Shown: positions 9,812 through 19,875, numbered from the stretch's first letter. The stretch: 64,000 nucleotides of DNA from Gimesia algae (GCF_007746795.1 NZ_CP036343.1:7383029-7447028); one strand, 5' to 3'. Notes: generated by a model not told the origin, from the sequence alone. Numbers and translations are program-made.

Positions 9812-10131
9812 CGAATTTCCCTGGTCAGAGGGGACCATTGATTGGAAGGCTATACGCTCTTTCAACTCATCGGCACAGGAACACCTCCTCCCAAAGCGAA
9901 TTTTCGGCATATTCAGAATATTCCGCACAATCGGATCATCCGCAACCCCACCCCAGTCGCCCCAGCCAGCACACTCAACCCATTCCCACGCATGGTTTGC
10001 GTCATTTGTGTTCTGGATACTGGAACCAATCAGTAAAGCTGCGCAATCATTTAAAGTTGTACACTAAATACTTTGGGGAGCCTGACGGCTTTTATGGAGA
10101 GCGGTAGAGTAGATCACAGATCGCTGTGATA
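9812..10131. other. Divergent intergenic region between tolC-like and hlyD-like genes
   Basis: About 320 bases that should carry the promoter of the leftward TolC-like gene. Open frames here are short and lack binding sites. A 90-bp class repeat begins at 10132. Confidence 0.4.
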
Positions 10132-10220
10132 GACTGTGTCCAGTTTCAGTGTAACGTCTGCAGAGGCATTTGGACCGAGTTCATAGTATACGAGACACTC
10201 TGCTAAAATGTGATGCGTTC
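10132..10220 (+). mobile_element. TA-class MITE-like element, copy B (89 bp)
   Basis: Starts after TA (10130-10131) with GACTGTGTCCAGTTT and ends GATGCGTTC, matching the copy at 55076-55165 apart from one base missing and scattered changes. The right flank is CA rather than TA, probably mutated. It sits 89 bases upstream of the HlyD-like gene and so may affect its promoter. Confidence 0.85.
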
Positions 10221-10309
10221 CAGCATGAAAACAACTTCGGGATCAGACCGGCCTTGTGCGGGATTGATCGTGGTACCACTTTCCCTGACTCCCCACTTTA
10301 GTAAACCGT

Positions 10310-12367
10310 ATGACGACTGAAGAATCATCTTCAATTGAGAACCTCTGGCAAGAGATTGAAGAGCTTGTACTGGGACTGGCCCAACTCGCGCGCACCGATA
10401 TTTCGAGCCAGAAATTTTATTCGGAACTTCTGGACCGCGCTGTAAAAGGTATGTCTGCGCAAGGGGGAGTACTCTGGGTTACTGACGCTGCTGGCAAACT
10501 GGAAGCCCGGCAACAGCGGGGCACCCATCCGGAAACCAACGCAGGCGCGTCTCTGGATGAACAGGAAATAGAACAGCATCGCCTGTTGCTGCGGGAAGCA
10601 TTACACGCACAGCGACCTGCCACCATCGAACCACAGGGACGCTGGTCAGAGCAACATCGGGGCGTCAACCCTCTGGATAATAATCTGATTCTGTGCCCGG
10701 TCTCTATCGAAGCGCACCCGTCTCCGCAGATCGGACTGCTGGAAATCGTGCATCACCCTCCCCGCTCATTTTCAGCGCAGGAGGGATACGTCAGATTCAT
10801 CAGCGCACTATGTGAAATCTCAGATGATTTCTGCCAGCATAGCCAGTTGCAGAAACTGCGCGAACTGGAAACGCTCTGGGAACAGTTCGAACGTTTCTCC
10901 GAACACGTTCATCTCCATTTAAATACAGAGCAGACCGCGTTCATCATCGCCAATGAAGGGCGGATCCTGATCGACTGTGACCGTCTGTCCGTTTTGCAGA
11001 AAACCGGTAAGTCACACCAGTTAATCTCTGCCAGCGGCGTAGAAGGCATCGAACGCCGCTCGGAAACCGTCCAGCGACTGGAAGCCCTGGTGACTGCGAT
11101 TCTCTCCCTGAACCGTCCTTACTGGATCATGGAGGCGGAGGAAAAGTACCCGCCTCAAATCGCAGCGCCACTACACGCCTACCTGGATCTCGCCGGTTCC
11201 CGGGCTCTGATGATCTTCCCGCTTTCGCATATCATTCAGGAAACCACCGATGATTCTGCCGACGCGAATAGCCATGTTGATAAAAGCCAGCTGACCGTCG
11301 GGGCAATTGTAATCGAACAGTTCCACGAAGTCTCGTCCAGCCACACCGTTCTGGAACGGGCCCTGGCGGTCTCTCGGCATGGCGGAACGGCATTATTTAA
11401 TTCGCTGCAGTTCGAGAGTTTTCCCTTTTATCCGCTATTGAAACACTGGTCGTATTCCCCGCTCAGAAAAAAACAGCTGACGGGCCGCAAGCTGATGATG
11501 ACGGCATTGATTCTGGCAGTCATCTCAGCCGTGCTGATCCTGACGCCGGCTGACTTCAAAATCGAAGGCACCGGAAGCCTGCAACCCGTTGAACAACAAA
11601 ACGTATTTGCGACGGCAGACGGCGTTGTCGATGAGATCCTCGTCCGGCAAGGGAAACAGGTTTCCGCAGACAGTACACTGATTACATTGCGCGACTCCGA
11701 TCTGGAACTGGAATCCAGCCGGGTGCGCGGCGAAATCCAAACCTCGCAGAAAAGGCTCGCTGTTATCGAGGCCTCACTCCTGGAACTGAACCCCACCGAT
11801 GCCACCGCGCGACAACAGGCCAGTCGTCTGACAGGCGAGCAGGAAGAACTCAACGAGCGACTGAAGAGTCTGGAGGAACAGTCGAAGCTGCTCAAAAATC
11901 AGCAGGAGACACTCACGCTCAAAAGCCCCATCAAGGGGGAAGTCCTGACCTGGGACTTACAGGAGAAACTGCTCGCACGCCCCGTACAACGCGGACAACG
12001 ACTGTTGACGGTCGCCGACCTCAATGGCCCGTGGGTCTTAAAAATGCAAGTACCCGACTCGGAAATCGGTCATGTGCTGGCAGCACAACGGGAGAGCAAG
12101 GAACCGTTGTCCGTCTCCTTCCTGCTGCTGACTGATCCCGATCAGACCTATCAGGGAACCATTGAGAAAATTGCCGCGACCGCAGAACCCGATGCAGACG
12201 GCAAACCAGTTGTGCAGATCACGGTCAAGCTGGATCATGAAACCATTAAAGGACTCCGTCCCGGCGCTTCGGTTCTTCCCCAGATCGACTGTGGCACGCG
12301 ATCACTGGGTTATGTCTGGCTCAGGCGATTGTTCGAAACCGTGCAGCGCGAAATCTTTTTCTTTTAA
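10310..12367 (+). CDS. GAF-domain plus HlyD-type membrane fusion protein
   Basis: Fusion of a cytoplasmic sensor-like region to a periplasmic adaptor, 685 residues. Residues about 20-190 and 200-370 look like GAF-type folds (GGVLWVTDAAGKLEARQQRG; ALMIFPLSHI). One transmembrane helix follows at about residues 393-413 (LMMTALILAVISAVLIL). The C-terminal third is a classic HlyD/RND adaptor: a lipoyl half-motif (ATADGVVDEILVRQGKQVSA), a coiled coil (about 465-530), a second lipoyl half (KSPIKGEVLTWDL) and a beta-barrel region. It would link an inner-membrane transporter to the TolC-like protein encoded divergently. No transporter gene is adjacent. The GAF region suggests export is coupled to a cytoplasmic ligand, which is inference. 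Confidence 0.85.
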   Translation: MTTEESSSIENLWQEIEELVLGLAQLARTDISSQKFYSELLDRAVKGMSAQGGVLWVTDAAGKLEARQQRGTHPETNAGASLDEQEIEQHRLLLREALHAQRPATIEPQGRWSEQHRGVNPLDNNLILCPVSIEAHPSPQIGLLEIVHHPPRSFSAQEGYVRFISALCEISDDFCQHSQLQKLRELETLWEQFERFSEHVHLHLNTEQTAFIIANEGRILIDCDRLSVLQKTGKSHQLISASGVEGIERRSETVQRLEALVTAILSLNRPYWIMEAEEKYPPQIAAPLHAYLDLAGSRALMIFPLSHIIQETTDDSADANSHVDKSQLTVGAIVIEQFHEVSSSHTVLERALAVSRHGGTALFNSLQFESFPFYPLLKHWSYSPLRKKQLTGRKLMMTALILAVISAVLILTPADFKIEGTGSLQPVEQQNVFATADGVVDEILVRQGKQVSADSTLITLRDSDLELESSRVRGEIQTSQKRLAVIEASLLELNPTDATARQQASRLTGEQEELNERLKSLEEQSKLLKNQQETLTLKSPIKGEVLTWDLQEKLLARPVQRGQRLLTVADLNGPWVLKMQVPDSEIGHVLAAQRESKEPLSVSFLLLTDPDQTYQGTIEKIAATAEPDADGKPVVQITVKLDHETIKGLRPGASVLPQIDCGTRSLGYVWLRRLFETVQREIFFF

Positions 12368-12379
12368 TCGGCCACTGCG

Positions 12380-13627
12380 CTACTTCAACGGGTTCTCATA
12401 CCAGAACACACCCAGTCCCTTCTTCTGATCCCGCTCTTCACAGGAGAGCACATCCAGATCGCCGTCCGCATCCAGATCGAGCAGCTCAATGCGATCGTAT
12501 TTAATGCCGCGAGGACCACTGATTTCCTGTGGCTCCCAGTGGAACTGATCCCCCTTGCGGGTACCGCGCATCCAGACCACACCTGATTTAGGTGGCTCCG
12601 CATGTTCGCAACTCAGTACCAGATCCAGCAGGCCATCCCCGTTCAAATCACCTGCCGCGACTCCTTTTCCGCCGCCGGTATGATCCGGATAAGGAATGAC
12701 CTGTTTTTCCCATTTCTGACCGCTCGCATCCAATCTACGAAACCAGAGCACTTCATCCGGTGCGCGTGTAACAACCAGAATGTCCTGCAGACCATCCTGA
12801 TCCAGGTCGGCCAGATCCGCGAACATCACTTCCCGACCCTGACCGCCGACCCAGTGATTCTTCCATTGCTTCCCCATGATCGCAATGGGGGGGCCCGGAT
12901 TCTCCAGCCAGCGACAGCCACGCAGTTTTCCTTTACGATCTGTTGTCAGCAGATCCTGATCTCCATCCCCATCCATGTCGACCGCAAACAATGACATGAT
13001 CCAGCCGGCCTGTGAAAGGGTGATCCACTTATACTTAGACAGATCGCGGGGATCCGCAGTCGGCAAAAACCAGCCGATCTCTGCCCCCGGTCCTTTGCCG
13101 GCGGCGACCAGTTCCTCTCCGCCACGCGAATCGAGGCCAATTTTCGCGGGAACGGCGAACATCCACATCATCCGATCCTTCGATGCGGGCAGCACTTCCT
13201 GCTTCCAGGGATTTTCAAACGGTTTCACAACAGGAGGCCAGTGCACATAAATGGCACGCGTTTTACCCTCGCAACAACTGACAACCGCCTTTCTCACATT
13301 CAGTCGTTCCAGATCAATCCAGGCGGCGTCTTCCACTTGCGGTGTGTTCCCAATGGTCACAAGAGGCCAGGCAGATTTTACCTGGGCAGGACCTGGATTA
13401 CGATAGATGCGGGTGATGCCTCCTTCTTCCCAGCCGGTCGTAATATCGAGCAGTCCGTCTCTGTCTGCGTCGAACAGCTTCACGCCGTCTGCCCCGCGGG
13501 ACGACTGGTCTATTATATGACACTCCCAGGCAGCCCCCCGTTCCGCTTCTTCTCCTGCCGCGATTTCAATAGTCAGAAACGTTGTCATAATAGAAATGAG
13601 CAGCAGCGATTTTGTAATTGACAGCAT
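12380..13627 (-). CDS. Secreted VCBS/FG-GAP repeat beta-propeller protein
   Basis: Exported protein of 415 residues with an N-terminal signal peptide (ITKSLLLISIMTTFLTIEIAAG). The rest is built from FG-GAP/VCBS blades with calcium-binding-like loops: DADRDGLLDI, DMDGDGDQDLL, DLDQDGLQDILV, DLNGDGLLDLV and DLDADGDLDVL. Such propellers are common among planctomycete secreted proteins and mediate binding; no enzymatic motif is seen. It is convergent with the HlyD-like gene, only 12 bases apart. Confidence 0.85.
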   Translation of the reverse strand: MLSITKSLLLISIMTTFLTIEIAAGEEAERGAAWECHIIDQSSRGADGVKLFDADRDGLLDITTGWEEGGITRIYRNPGPAQVKSAWPLVTIGNTPQVEDAAWIDLERLNVRKAVVSCCEGKTRAIYVHWPPVVKPFENPWKQEVLPASKDRMMWMFAVPAKIGLDSRGGEELVAAGKGPGAEIGWFLPTADPRDLSKYKWITLSQAGWIMSLFAVDMDGDGDQDLLTTDRKGKLRGCRWLENPGPPIAIMGKQWKNHWVGGQGREVMFADLADLDQDGLQDILVVTRAPDEVLWFRRLDASGQKWEKQVIPYPDHTGGGKGVAAGDLNGDGLLDLVLSCEHAEPPKSGVVWMRGTRKGDQFHWEPQEISGPRGIKYDRIELLDLDADGDLDVLSCEERDQKKGLGVFWYENPLK

Positions 13628-13976
13628 GAGAGTCTCCTGAAAACTGACGTGGCGTTATCTTCACTACCAGTATCACAGTCTCAATCCCGGATCGCAAGAA
13701 CCCTTCGTATCGCAAGGGATATTCCGTGAATCTGAGCCTCTCAGACACGAAATTCTCTGCAGACTTTTACACATCACTCCCTGTTTTCAGGGGTTAAGTA
13801 TGGGGAACGCCTCCATCGCCGGGATAACCGTGTCATTCGGAATAATCGATAAAGTTTCTCTTCAACGTTAGCCGATCATCCTTAGGTACAGGCGATTGTA
13901 CGACCGATGATGCGAGCCATGATTGGTACTATTGTGACACAGGATGGTCACATTCAACTGGGGGAGGAAACTGAAA
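13628..13976. other. Intergenic region, divergent promoters
   Basis: About 350 bases between the VCBS gene and a small lipoprotein gene transcribed away from each other. A leftward open frame covering 13566-13748 has no convincing start. Apart from a GGGGGAGGA ribosome binding site for the next gene, nothing is recognised. Confidence 0.4.
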
Positions 13977-14417
13977 ATGCGCGCAGCTTTTGTCTGCATA
14001 GTCATGATTCAGCCGCTGATAGTATGCTCGGGCTGCCAGTGTTTCAAGGCCAGCAATGCGTACTATAACCTGATCGATGACATCAGCGACACACAGCTTT
14101 ATGCAGACCGCTTCTATCGTCCCACCTGGGACCTGACGCGTATCGGCAAGCCAGACTGGTGTCAGTCGCGCTTCAACCGCTGGTGGTGTAAATGCTGCAA
14201 TGACTGTCGGCCACAACACTATATCAGCGATACTCCGATGACCGACTACAGCAGCCAGCAGTCTTATGATGGCGAGTCTGTGGACGACCTGGTACCTCTT
14301 CCTGAACCTTCCATTTTTGTGCCCCCTGATCCGTTTCCTGATGAAACGGGTCTGGAGCCTGCACTCAAGGAGTCCGGCCCGGCGCTGGCACCTGCAGTGA
14401 ATGCAGCTCCGAACTGA
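13977..14417 (+). CDS. Planctomycete Cys-rich lipoprotein, unknown function
   Basis: Predicted lipoprotein of 146 residues. The start at 13977 follows GGAGGAAACTGAAA and gives a signal sequence ending at CSGC. The mature N-terminal half is rich in Cys, Trp and Tyr (WWCKCCNDC), and the C-terminal half is Pro/Glu-rich and probably disordered (PLPEPSIFVPPDPFPDE). I do not recognise a family with a known function. It is followed after 67 bases by another exported protein on the same strand, so the two probably form an operon. Confidence 0.75.
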   Translation: MRAAFVCIVMIQPLIVCSGCQCFKASNAYYNLIDDISDTQLYADRFYRPTWDLTRIGKPDWCQSRFNRWWCKCCNDCRPQHYISDTPMTDYSSQQSYDGESVDDLVPLPEPSIFVPPDPFPDETGLEPALKESGPALAPAVNAAPN

Positions 14418-14484
14418 TGACAACACAGAGTCGGGCACAAAACCAGACAACACAAGTTGAACGCGGAAAGAAACAGGTTCTCAC

Positions 14485-15621
14485 ATGACGAAGATGAGCA
14501 TGACAAAATTCATTCAGAAAATGACGATTCTGGTGATCGCTGTCACAGGTAGCGTAGCGGTTCCTGTCACCTCTGTATCTGCACAACAACCCCAATCTAA
14601 CGAACGCGATGGCCAGAGCCCGGCCCTGACGAAGTCGGCTGCCGATCAATATCTTTTAAAAGACGATGATCGGCAGCTGACTGAATTCCAGCAGAAGCAT
14701 CAGCAGGTCGATCAGGAAATCCGCATTCCTGATGAAGATGAACTGATTACCTTACTCACTAAAGGTTCTTCGTCCCGCTCAGCGAGAAAAGAATGTCTCT
14801 CACAGATTCCGCTGGATCAAATGCCGCAAGCTAACCGTACGAATGCCGAACACGTGTTGAAAGATCTCAGCATGTTTCGCGTTTTGCCTAAAATTCATCT
14901 CGACGTTAATCATTCGGCGTATGCCTTTTTCATTGCACACCCTGATGTAGTGGTGAGTATCTGGCGCGAAATGAAACTGTCTGAGTTCCAGATGTGGCAG
15001 ACCGGCCCTTATTCCTATGAAGTGGATGCCGGCGATGGCACTGTGGGAACGCTCGAAGTGATTCACCAGACACCAAAAGAAACGCTTGTACTCTGCTCGG
15101 GCGTCTATAAAAGTCCGCTGCTGGCCAAGCCAATCTCGGCCAAAGCCCTGCTGCATCTGCAGACTGAATATTTCCCTGGCGAAGACAAGAAGATCGATTC
15201 CATCTCGCATCAGGTATCCATGTACGTCTCCTTCCCTTCACAGACGGTGGAGATGGCGGCCAAGATCCTGGCTCCGGTCAGCAATGCGATCCTGGACCGC
15301 AACTTCAAAGAAGTCTCAATCTTTATGCATATGATGTCACTGGCCATGGAACGACAGCCCGGCTGGGTCGAACGGATTGCCGGTCAACTGGAAGGAGTGC
15401 TGCCGGTTCGCCGTCCGCAACTGCTGAAAGTCGCTGCCCGCGTCTACATCGATGCCAAACAGCGGGAAGCCGCAGCGGCTGCCCAAAACGGAGCTGAACC
15501 CAGCCGCTTCGTGCCACCCAAGCCGATTGATGTCATCTCACAAACCGGAAATCAGATACCACGGCAGCTGCCGCGTGATCTCAAAGTACAACCCGTGAGC
15601 CGCGCACAGAGCCCGCAGTAA
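14485..15621 (+). CDS. Exported planctomycete protein of unknown function
   Basis: Protein of 378 residues with an N-terminal signal peptide ending near SVSAQQ. The mature region has no motif I can assign. It is mixed alpha/beta with a central section (HSAYAFFIAHPDVVVSIWRE; VDAGDGTVGTLEV) and a Pro-rich C-terminal tail. A hairpin with a T-run follows directly. It is probably cotranscribed with the upstream lipoprotein gene. Confidence 0.8.
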   Translation: MTKMSMTKFIQKMTILVIAVTGSVAVPVTSVSAQQPQSNERDGQSPALTKSAADQYLLKDDDRQLTEFQQKHQQVDQEIRIPDEDELITLLTKGSSSRSARKECLSQIPLDQMPQANRTNAEHVLKDLSMFRVLPKIHLDVNHSAYAFFIAHPDVVVSIWREMKLSEFQMWQTGPYSYEVDAGDGTVGTLEVIHQTPKETLVLCSGVYKSPLLAKPISAKALLHLQTEYFPGEDKKIDSISHQVSMYVSFPSQTVEMAAKILAPVSNAILDRNFKEVSIFMHMMSLAMERQPGWVERIAGQLEGVLPVRRPQLLKVAARVYIDAKQREAAAAAQNGAEPSRFVPPKPIDVISQTGNQIPRQLPRDLKVQPVSRAQSPQ

Positions 15622-15638
15622 TCGACACAAAACAGAAG

Positions 15639-15669
15639 AACGCTCCGGTCAACGCCGCGAGCGTTTTTT
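15639..15669 (+). terminator. Intrinsic terminator
   Basis: AACGCTC (15639-15645) pairs with GAGCGTT (15659-15665) and is followed by a run of T. It ends the exported-protein transcript and overlaps the 3' end of the convergent membrane-protein gene. Confidence 0.75.
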
Positions 15670-16005
15670 GTTGCGCGGTCTGAGCACAAAGCCGAACACG
15701 GCCATCACGATCAGCAGCGGCACTACAATTTTAGGGCGGACAGCGACGCCCACAACCGCCATGATGATCACCACGAAGACCCACGGGGACACGTTCGCCC
15801 AGGCGGCATCGCGGTTTCTGGTCGGCAGCGCCAGCCAGAGGGCAAACATCAACAGTCCCACCCGCATAAAAGCACCGGTGGCCACATCCTGCTGAGCAAA
15901 CTGATCCGGGGCCGCCAACCAGAACAGATAGGCGGCAATCCCCAGGCAGACCAGAGAGATAATGCCTACCAGAGTCCGGTTGATCGGAATTTTTTCACCT
16001 GACAT
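15649..16005 (-). CDS. Small four-helix membrane protein
   Basis: 118 residues with four predicted transmembrane helices (about 11-31, 46-61, 74-89 and 92-108) and a strongly basic C terminus (RNKKRSRR). No named family is recognised. It begins 12 bases after the DUF58 gene stop on the same strand, so it is translationally linked to it and probably acts in the same membrane process. Confidence 0.75.
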   Translation of the reverse strand: MSGEKIPINRTLVGIISLVCLGIAAYLFWLAAPDQFAQQDVATGAFMRVGLLMFALWLALPTRNRDAAWANVSPWVFVVIIMAVVGVAVRPKIVVPLLIVMAVFGFVLRPRNKKRSRR

Positions 16006-16017
16006 GAGTTTGCTCTA

Positions 16018-16923
16018 TCACTTTCGTCCGGGGCGTGTGCGTTGATTCAGAAAAGCACCAAGGGCTAAATGATACGCGTCCGTCGTACGAAATTTCAGGT
16101 AATCCACGTTCACTGATCCACACTGCCGGGCCAGCGTCGCACAGAATTCCTGATACTGCTCCAGATAACGGGCTCGTAACTGATGCGGATCAACCAGTTT
16201 GTGATCGCCGCGACGCTCCAGACTGCGAAACTGCGTCGGCTTACTGAACGGGAACTCTTCTTCTTCCGGCGTCACCACCTGGAACAGCAGCACTTCATGA
16301 CGATCATGCCGCAACTGCTTCAGGGTGGTCGTCAGCGCCTCGGGCTCGTCGAAACAATCCGAAATCAATACGACCAGACTGCGGCGTTTGATCAGCGGTT
16401 GCACTTCACGCAGCACGGTCGAAATCGCGGTTTCGTTGCGCGGCCGTGCCTGATCGAGAATATCCAGCATCTGCCCGAAGTTTTTAGGATTGGCGGACGG
16501 CTGAATATAATCGCGGCGTTTGCTGTCGAAGGTAATCAGACCGACGGCGTCCCGCTGACGCAGTAACAGGTAGCCGAGTGCTGCAGCAAGCTGACGTGCA
16601 TAGTCAATCTTACTCAGCGTTTTGCCGGCGTAGGCCATGCTGCCCGAACAGTCGAGCAGCAGATAACAGCGCAGGTTCGTCTCTTCTTCGAATTCTTTGA
16701 CGTAATACTTTCCGGTCTTCCCGTAAGCCCGCCAGTCGATGTGGCGGATTTCGTCGCCCGGATAATATTGCCGATGCTCTACAAATTCGACGCTCGCACC
16801 TTTGAACGGACTCTTATGCTGCCCCATCATAAAACCTTCGACCACCAGCCGCGTGACAACATCCAGTTTGCCAAAGCGGGCCAGCGCCGTCGGGTCATCC
16901 AGGGGAGCATCGTGTGAAAGCAT
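16018..16923 (-). CDS. DUF58 domain-containing protein (von Willebrand-like)
   Basis: DUF58 protein of 301 residues, the family usually found beside MoxR ATPases. The DUF58 signature is clear: EFVEHRQYYPGDEIRHIDW and then a vWA-like MIDAS motif DCSGSMAYAG. I start at ATG 16923, because the longer frame would begin at a GTG (16969-16971) that lies inside the terminator hairpin of the upstream DUF1080 gene. In this family a moxR gene normally precedes; none is adjacent here. It is followed by a small membrane protein. Confidence 0.88.
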   Translation of the reverse strand: MLSHDAPLDDPTALARFGKLDVVTRLVVEGFMMGQHKSPFKGASVEFVEHRQYYPGDEIRHIDWRAYGKTGKYYVKEFEEETNLRCYLLLDCSGSMAYAGKTLSKIDYARQLAAALGYLLLRQRDAVGLITFDSKRRDYIQPSANPKNFGQMLDILDQARPRNETAISTVLREVQPLIKRRSLVVLISDCFDEPEALTTTLKQLRHDRHEVLLFQVVTPEEEEFPFSKPTQFRSLERRGDHKLVDPHQLRARYLEQYQEFCATLARQCGSVNVDYLKFRTTDAYHLALGAFLNQRTRPGRK

Positions 16924-16963
16924 GGGGTGAGATTTCGAATTCAGGGGGGTTGAGTTAAAAACA

Positions 16964-16995
16964 GAAAGCACAGAGAGCGGACTCCCTGTGCTTTC
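16964..16995 (-). terminator. Intrinsic terminator of the DUF1080 gene
   Basis: GAAAGCACAG (16964-16973) pairs with CTGTGCTTTC (16986-16995). Reading leftward it is followed by TGTTTTTAA. It lies between the DUF1080 stop and the DUF58 start. Confidence 0.75.
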
Positions 16996-17023
16996 ATTTT
17001 AGCCGGTATTCACACGAATGTCG

Positions 17024-17740
17024 CTAATCAAGTTCTTTGATAAACACATTCCGGAAATAAAGTGTGTTGCCATGATTCTGCAATTCGATCTGCCCGGTTT
17101 CGTAGATCGGCTTATCGTGTTCCCAGTAATTTTCCAGCGTGACATTATCGGTGACCAGTTTCCCGTTCAGCCAGACACTGACTTTGTCGCCCACCATTTT
17201 GATGCGGAACGTGTTCCATTCGCCGACGGGATTGTCGGCGTTCACCAGCGGTTTATCGGGGTTTTCCTTGTTATTGTAGAGTCCGCCCGAACCGACGCCG
17301 TTCGCCGCTTTCACAGCCGGATCCCAGATCTGAACCTGTGGTGAACCACGCAGATAGATGCCGCTGTCGCCATCTTTTTTGATCTTCCAGTCGACCAGCA
17401 TATCGAAATTGCCGTAGTCTTTGGCGGTACACAGGCTCATTCCTTTGCCGTCAAATACAATCACGCCATCCACGACGTTCCAGTGTTCTTTCATTTCGTC
17501 GTCGGCTTTTTTCTGTGCTTCAGCCAACTCTTCGGGGCTCATCTTCGCCCGGGTTTTAGGATTGCCGACCAGCCCTTTCCAGCCATTCAGGTCTTTGCCG
17601 TTGAACAGCGCCTTGTAGCCTTCGGGAGGTTGATTGAGTTTGCTTTCTTCTGCGGCGGCAACATTGAGGGCAGAAACAGCCAGCAAAACAGCCAGCATCG
17701 TCGCGACATGTTTCATGGTAGTCATAGTCATTGCTTTCAT
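17024..17740 (-). CDS. DUF1080 (3-keto-disaccharide hydrolase type) secreted protein
   Basis: Exported protein of about 238 residues with a signal peptide (ATMLAVLLAVSALNVAAAEE) and one DUF1080 lamin-G-like beta-sandwich: FNGKDLNGWKG at its start, YGNFDMLVDWKIKKDGDSGIY in the middle and LQNHGNTLYFRNVFI at the end. Members include 3-keto-disaccharide hydrolases and carbohydrate-binding proteins. Several ATG codons cluster at the 5' end (17740, 17731, 17716) and the exact start is uncertain. A strong terminator follows. Confidence 0.88.
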   Translation of the reverse strand: MKAMTMTTMKHVATMLAVLLAVSALNVAAAEESKLNQPPEGYKALFNGKDLNGWKGLVGNPKTRAKMSPEELAEAQKKADDEMKEHWNVVDGVIVFDGKGMSLCTAKDYGNFDMLVDWKIKKDGDSGIYLRGSPQVQIWDPAVKAANGVGSGGLYNNKENPDKPLVNADNPVGEWNTFRIKMVGDKVSVWLNGKLVTDNVTLENYWEHDKPIYETGQIELQNHGNTLYFRNVFIKELD

Positions 17741-18006
17741 TCTGATATCGGTCGGAAGACTTCCCGCACACACCATCGATTGCAGCGCCGGGAAGGACGG
17801 TACTCGTCAGGATTTTCTTAATTATCGAAAGGAATTCAGCCCACTTCAAGCCAGTCCCCCCTGATTTCGTCCCTTTCCCGTAAAGTCCCCTGCTTTCCCG
17901 GATGTCGATTTGCGATTGCCTGCTATGACGATTAGAATGAAATTGAGATTATGACGACTGTCCTGCAATTGATTCCCGCCTTTTACTCCAGTGAGAAAGT
18001 CACACC

Positions 18007-19482
18007 ATGAATCGATGTCTGTTTGGAATCCTCAGCCTGCTGTTGTTGTTCGTATCTGTTGAATCTGTCTCCGCCGCGCCAAAGCAGAAAAACGTCATCA
18101 TGATCGTGGTCGATGACCAGGGTTTTCAGGCAGGCTGCTACGGAAATAAAGTCATCAAAACGCCGGGCATCGACATGCTGGCGGAATCGGGAACCCGTTT
18201 CTCCCGCGCGCACTGCACCACCGCCAGCTGTTCTGCCAGTCGTTCCGTTATTTTGACCGGCCTGTATAATCACGCCACCGGCCATTACGGTCACGCCCAC
18301 AGTTACAATCACTTCAGCACCTACGCCACGGTGAAGTCGCTCCCCATTATTCTGGAAGAAGCCGGCTACCGCACCTGCTCGATCGGCAAGTATCACGTGG
18401 CTCCCGAATATGTCTATCAGTTTCAGGAGTACCGTAACAAAGGGATCCAGGGGAACCGCAACTCCGTAGTGATGGCCGCCAACGCCAAAGAGTTCATCAC
18501 CGAAGACGACGACCGACCCTTCTTTCTGTACTACTGCAGCAACGACCCGCATCGTGGTGGCGGCCCCGATGGTTATGCCAATTTTAATGACAACCCCGAT
18601 CGCTACCCCGGTGTCACGCCTGTCAAATACAAGCCCGAACAGATCCAGGTTCCCGCCTGGCTGCCTGATCATCAGGAAGTCAAGGAAGAGCTGGCGGAAT
18701 ACTATCAGGCGATTTCGCGTCTCGACCAGGGCGTCGTTTCACTGATCAACACACTCAAAGAAACCGGTCACTGGGAAGACACGCTGGTCATGTTCCTCAG
18801 CGATAATGGCCCTCCGTTCCCGGGAGCGAAGACCAACCTGTATCAGCCGGGTATGAACCTGCCTTTGATCGTCCGCGATCCGACCGTCAAAAATCAGGGA
18901 ATTGTCACCGATGCCCTGGTCACCTGGGCTGACCTGACACCGACAATTCTGGATTACTGCGATGTCACACCGAAGAAAGTTCCCAAACTGCAAACGGTCG
19001 TAAACAACGGCAAGCGCGTGGAAGGCAAAGGCAAGCCGGTGCCTTACACATTCCACGGACGTTCGTTCCTGGAGATCCTCGGCAAAGAACATGCTCCCGA
19101 ATTTGATGAAAGTTACGCCTCACACACATTTCACGAGATCACCATGTATTATCCGATGCGTGTGATCCTGAGCGGCAACTACAAGTACATCTTCAACATT
19201 GCCCATGAACTCCCCTACCCGTTCGCCTCCGATTTATATCGGTCACCCACCTGGCAGGGCGTATTGAAACGGGGTGACAAGATGTATGGACAGCGGACCG
19301 TTTATTCGTACCTGCACCGACCCCGGCACGAATTGTATGATTTGAAAGTTGACCCGCATGAATCGAAGAATCTGGCGTTCGAGCCGGAACACCAGGAGAC
19401 CCTGACTAAAATGCAGGAGAAACTGAAGGCCTGGCAGGAAAAAACCAAAGATCCCTGGGTTTTGAAGTGGGAATACGAGTAA
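18007..19482 (+). CDS. Cys-type sulfatase, heparan N-sulfatase-like
   Basis: Secreted sulfatase of 491 residues that hydrolyses sulfate esters or N-sulfates of polysaccharides. A signal peptide ([20 protein letters not shown]) precedes the alkaline-phosphatase-fold domain, which opens with the metal-binding [10 protein letters not shown]. The formylglycine site is CSASR with Cys 75, and further metal ligands are in [15 protein letters not shown]. The C-terminal domain ends near WVLKWEYE. The overall plan is nearest to the sulfamidase (SGSH) group; substrate is inferred. An anaerobic or FGE-type maturase must act on it; none is in the window. The TAA stop overlaps a TA that may be the flank of a degenerate repeat element. 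Confidence 0.92.
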   Translation: MNRCLFGILSLLLLFVSVESVSAAPKQKNVIMIVVDDQGFQAGCYGNKVIKTPGIDMLAESGTRFSRAHCTTASCSASRSVILTGLYNHATGHYGHAHSYNHFSTYATVKSLPIILEEAGYRTCSIGKYHVAPEYVYQFQEYRNKGIQGNRNSVVMAANAKEFITEDDDRPFFLYYCSNDPHRGGGPDGYANFNDNPDRYPGVTPVKYKPEQIQVPAWLPDHQEVKEELAEYYQAISRLDQGVVSLINTLKETGHWEDTLVMFLSDNGPPFPGAKTNLYQPGMNLPLIVRDPTVKNQGIVTDALVTWADLTPTILDYCDVTPKKVPKLQTVVNNGKRVEGKGKPVPYTFHGRSFLEILGKEHAPEFDESYASHTFHEITMYYPMRVILSGNYKYIFNIAHELPYPFASDLYRSPTWQGVLKRGDKMYGQRTVYSYLHRPRHELYDLKVDPHESKNLAFEPEHQETLTKMQEKLKAWQEKTKDPWVLKWEYE

Positions 19483-19572
19483 AGCGGCGAAAACCAGGCT
19501 GACCAAAGCGTCTCAATGTCCGTTTAGAGCGTGTATAATAGCACGAGAGCCACTCAGGCGACTGGTGATCCC
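19482..19572 (+). mobile_element. Possible degenerate copy E of the 90-bp element
   Basis: Between TA dinucleotides (19480-19481 and 19573-19574). The core AGCGTCTC...GCGTGTATAATAGCACGAGAG (19507-19547) aligns in register with the 55076-55165 copy, but the outer ends are poorly conserved. Confidence 0.4.
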
Positions 19573-19641
19573 TATTAGCGAAAGATTGACGGCTGATTCA
19601 ACAATCTTCGCAGGGAATTATGGGAATTTAGACAAAGTTCC

Positions 19642-19670
19642 TCGACGCCAGCGAGGGACCTGTCTATAAT
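19642..19670 (+). promoter_or_regulatory. Candidate sigma-70 promoter for the initiator tRNA
   Basis: TCGACG (19642-19647), 17 bases, then a perfect TATAAT (19665-19670), about 120 bases upstream of the tRNA and in the same orientation. Confidence 0.5.
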
Positions 19671-19793
19671 GCCCCCGTACGGTAACGATATTCGCTTACT
19701 GTATTTAGGGCTTTTAAACATCTAAATAGTGTCTCACACAGGCGTTATTTGTATCTGAAACTGCTCTTAATCAGTCCATTTATGGACCCATAG

Positions 19794-19867
<74 letters not shown>

Positions 19868-19875
19868 CTTTTAAA

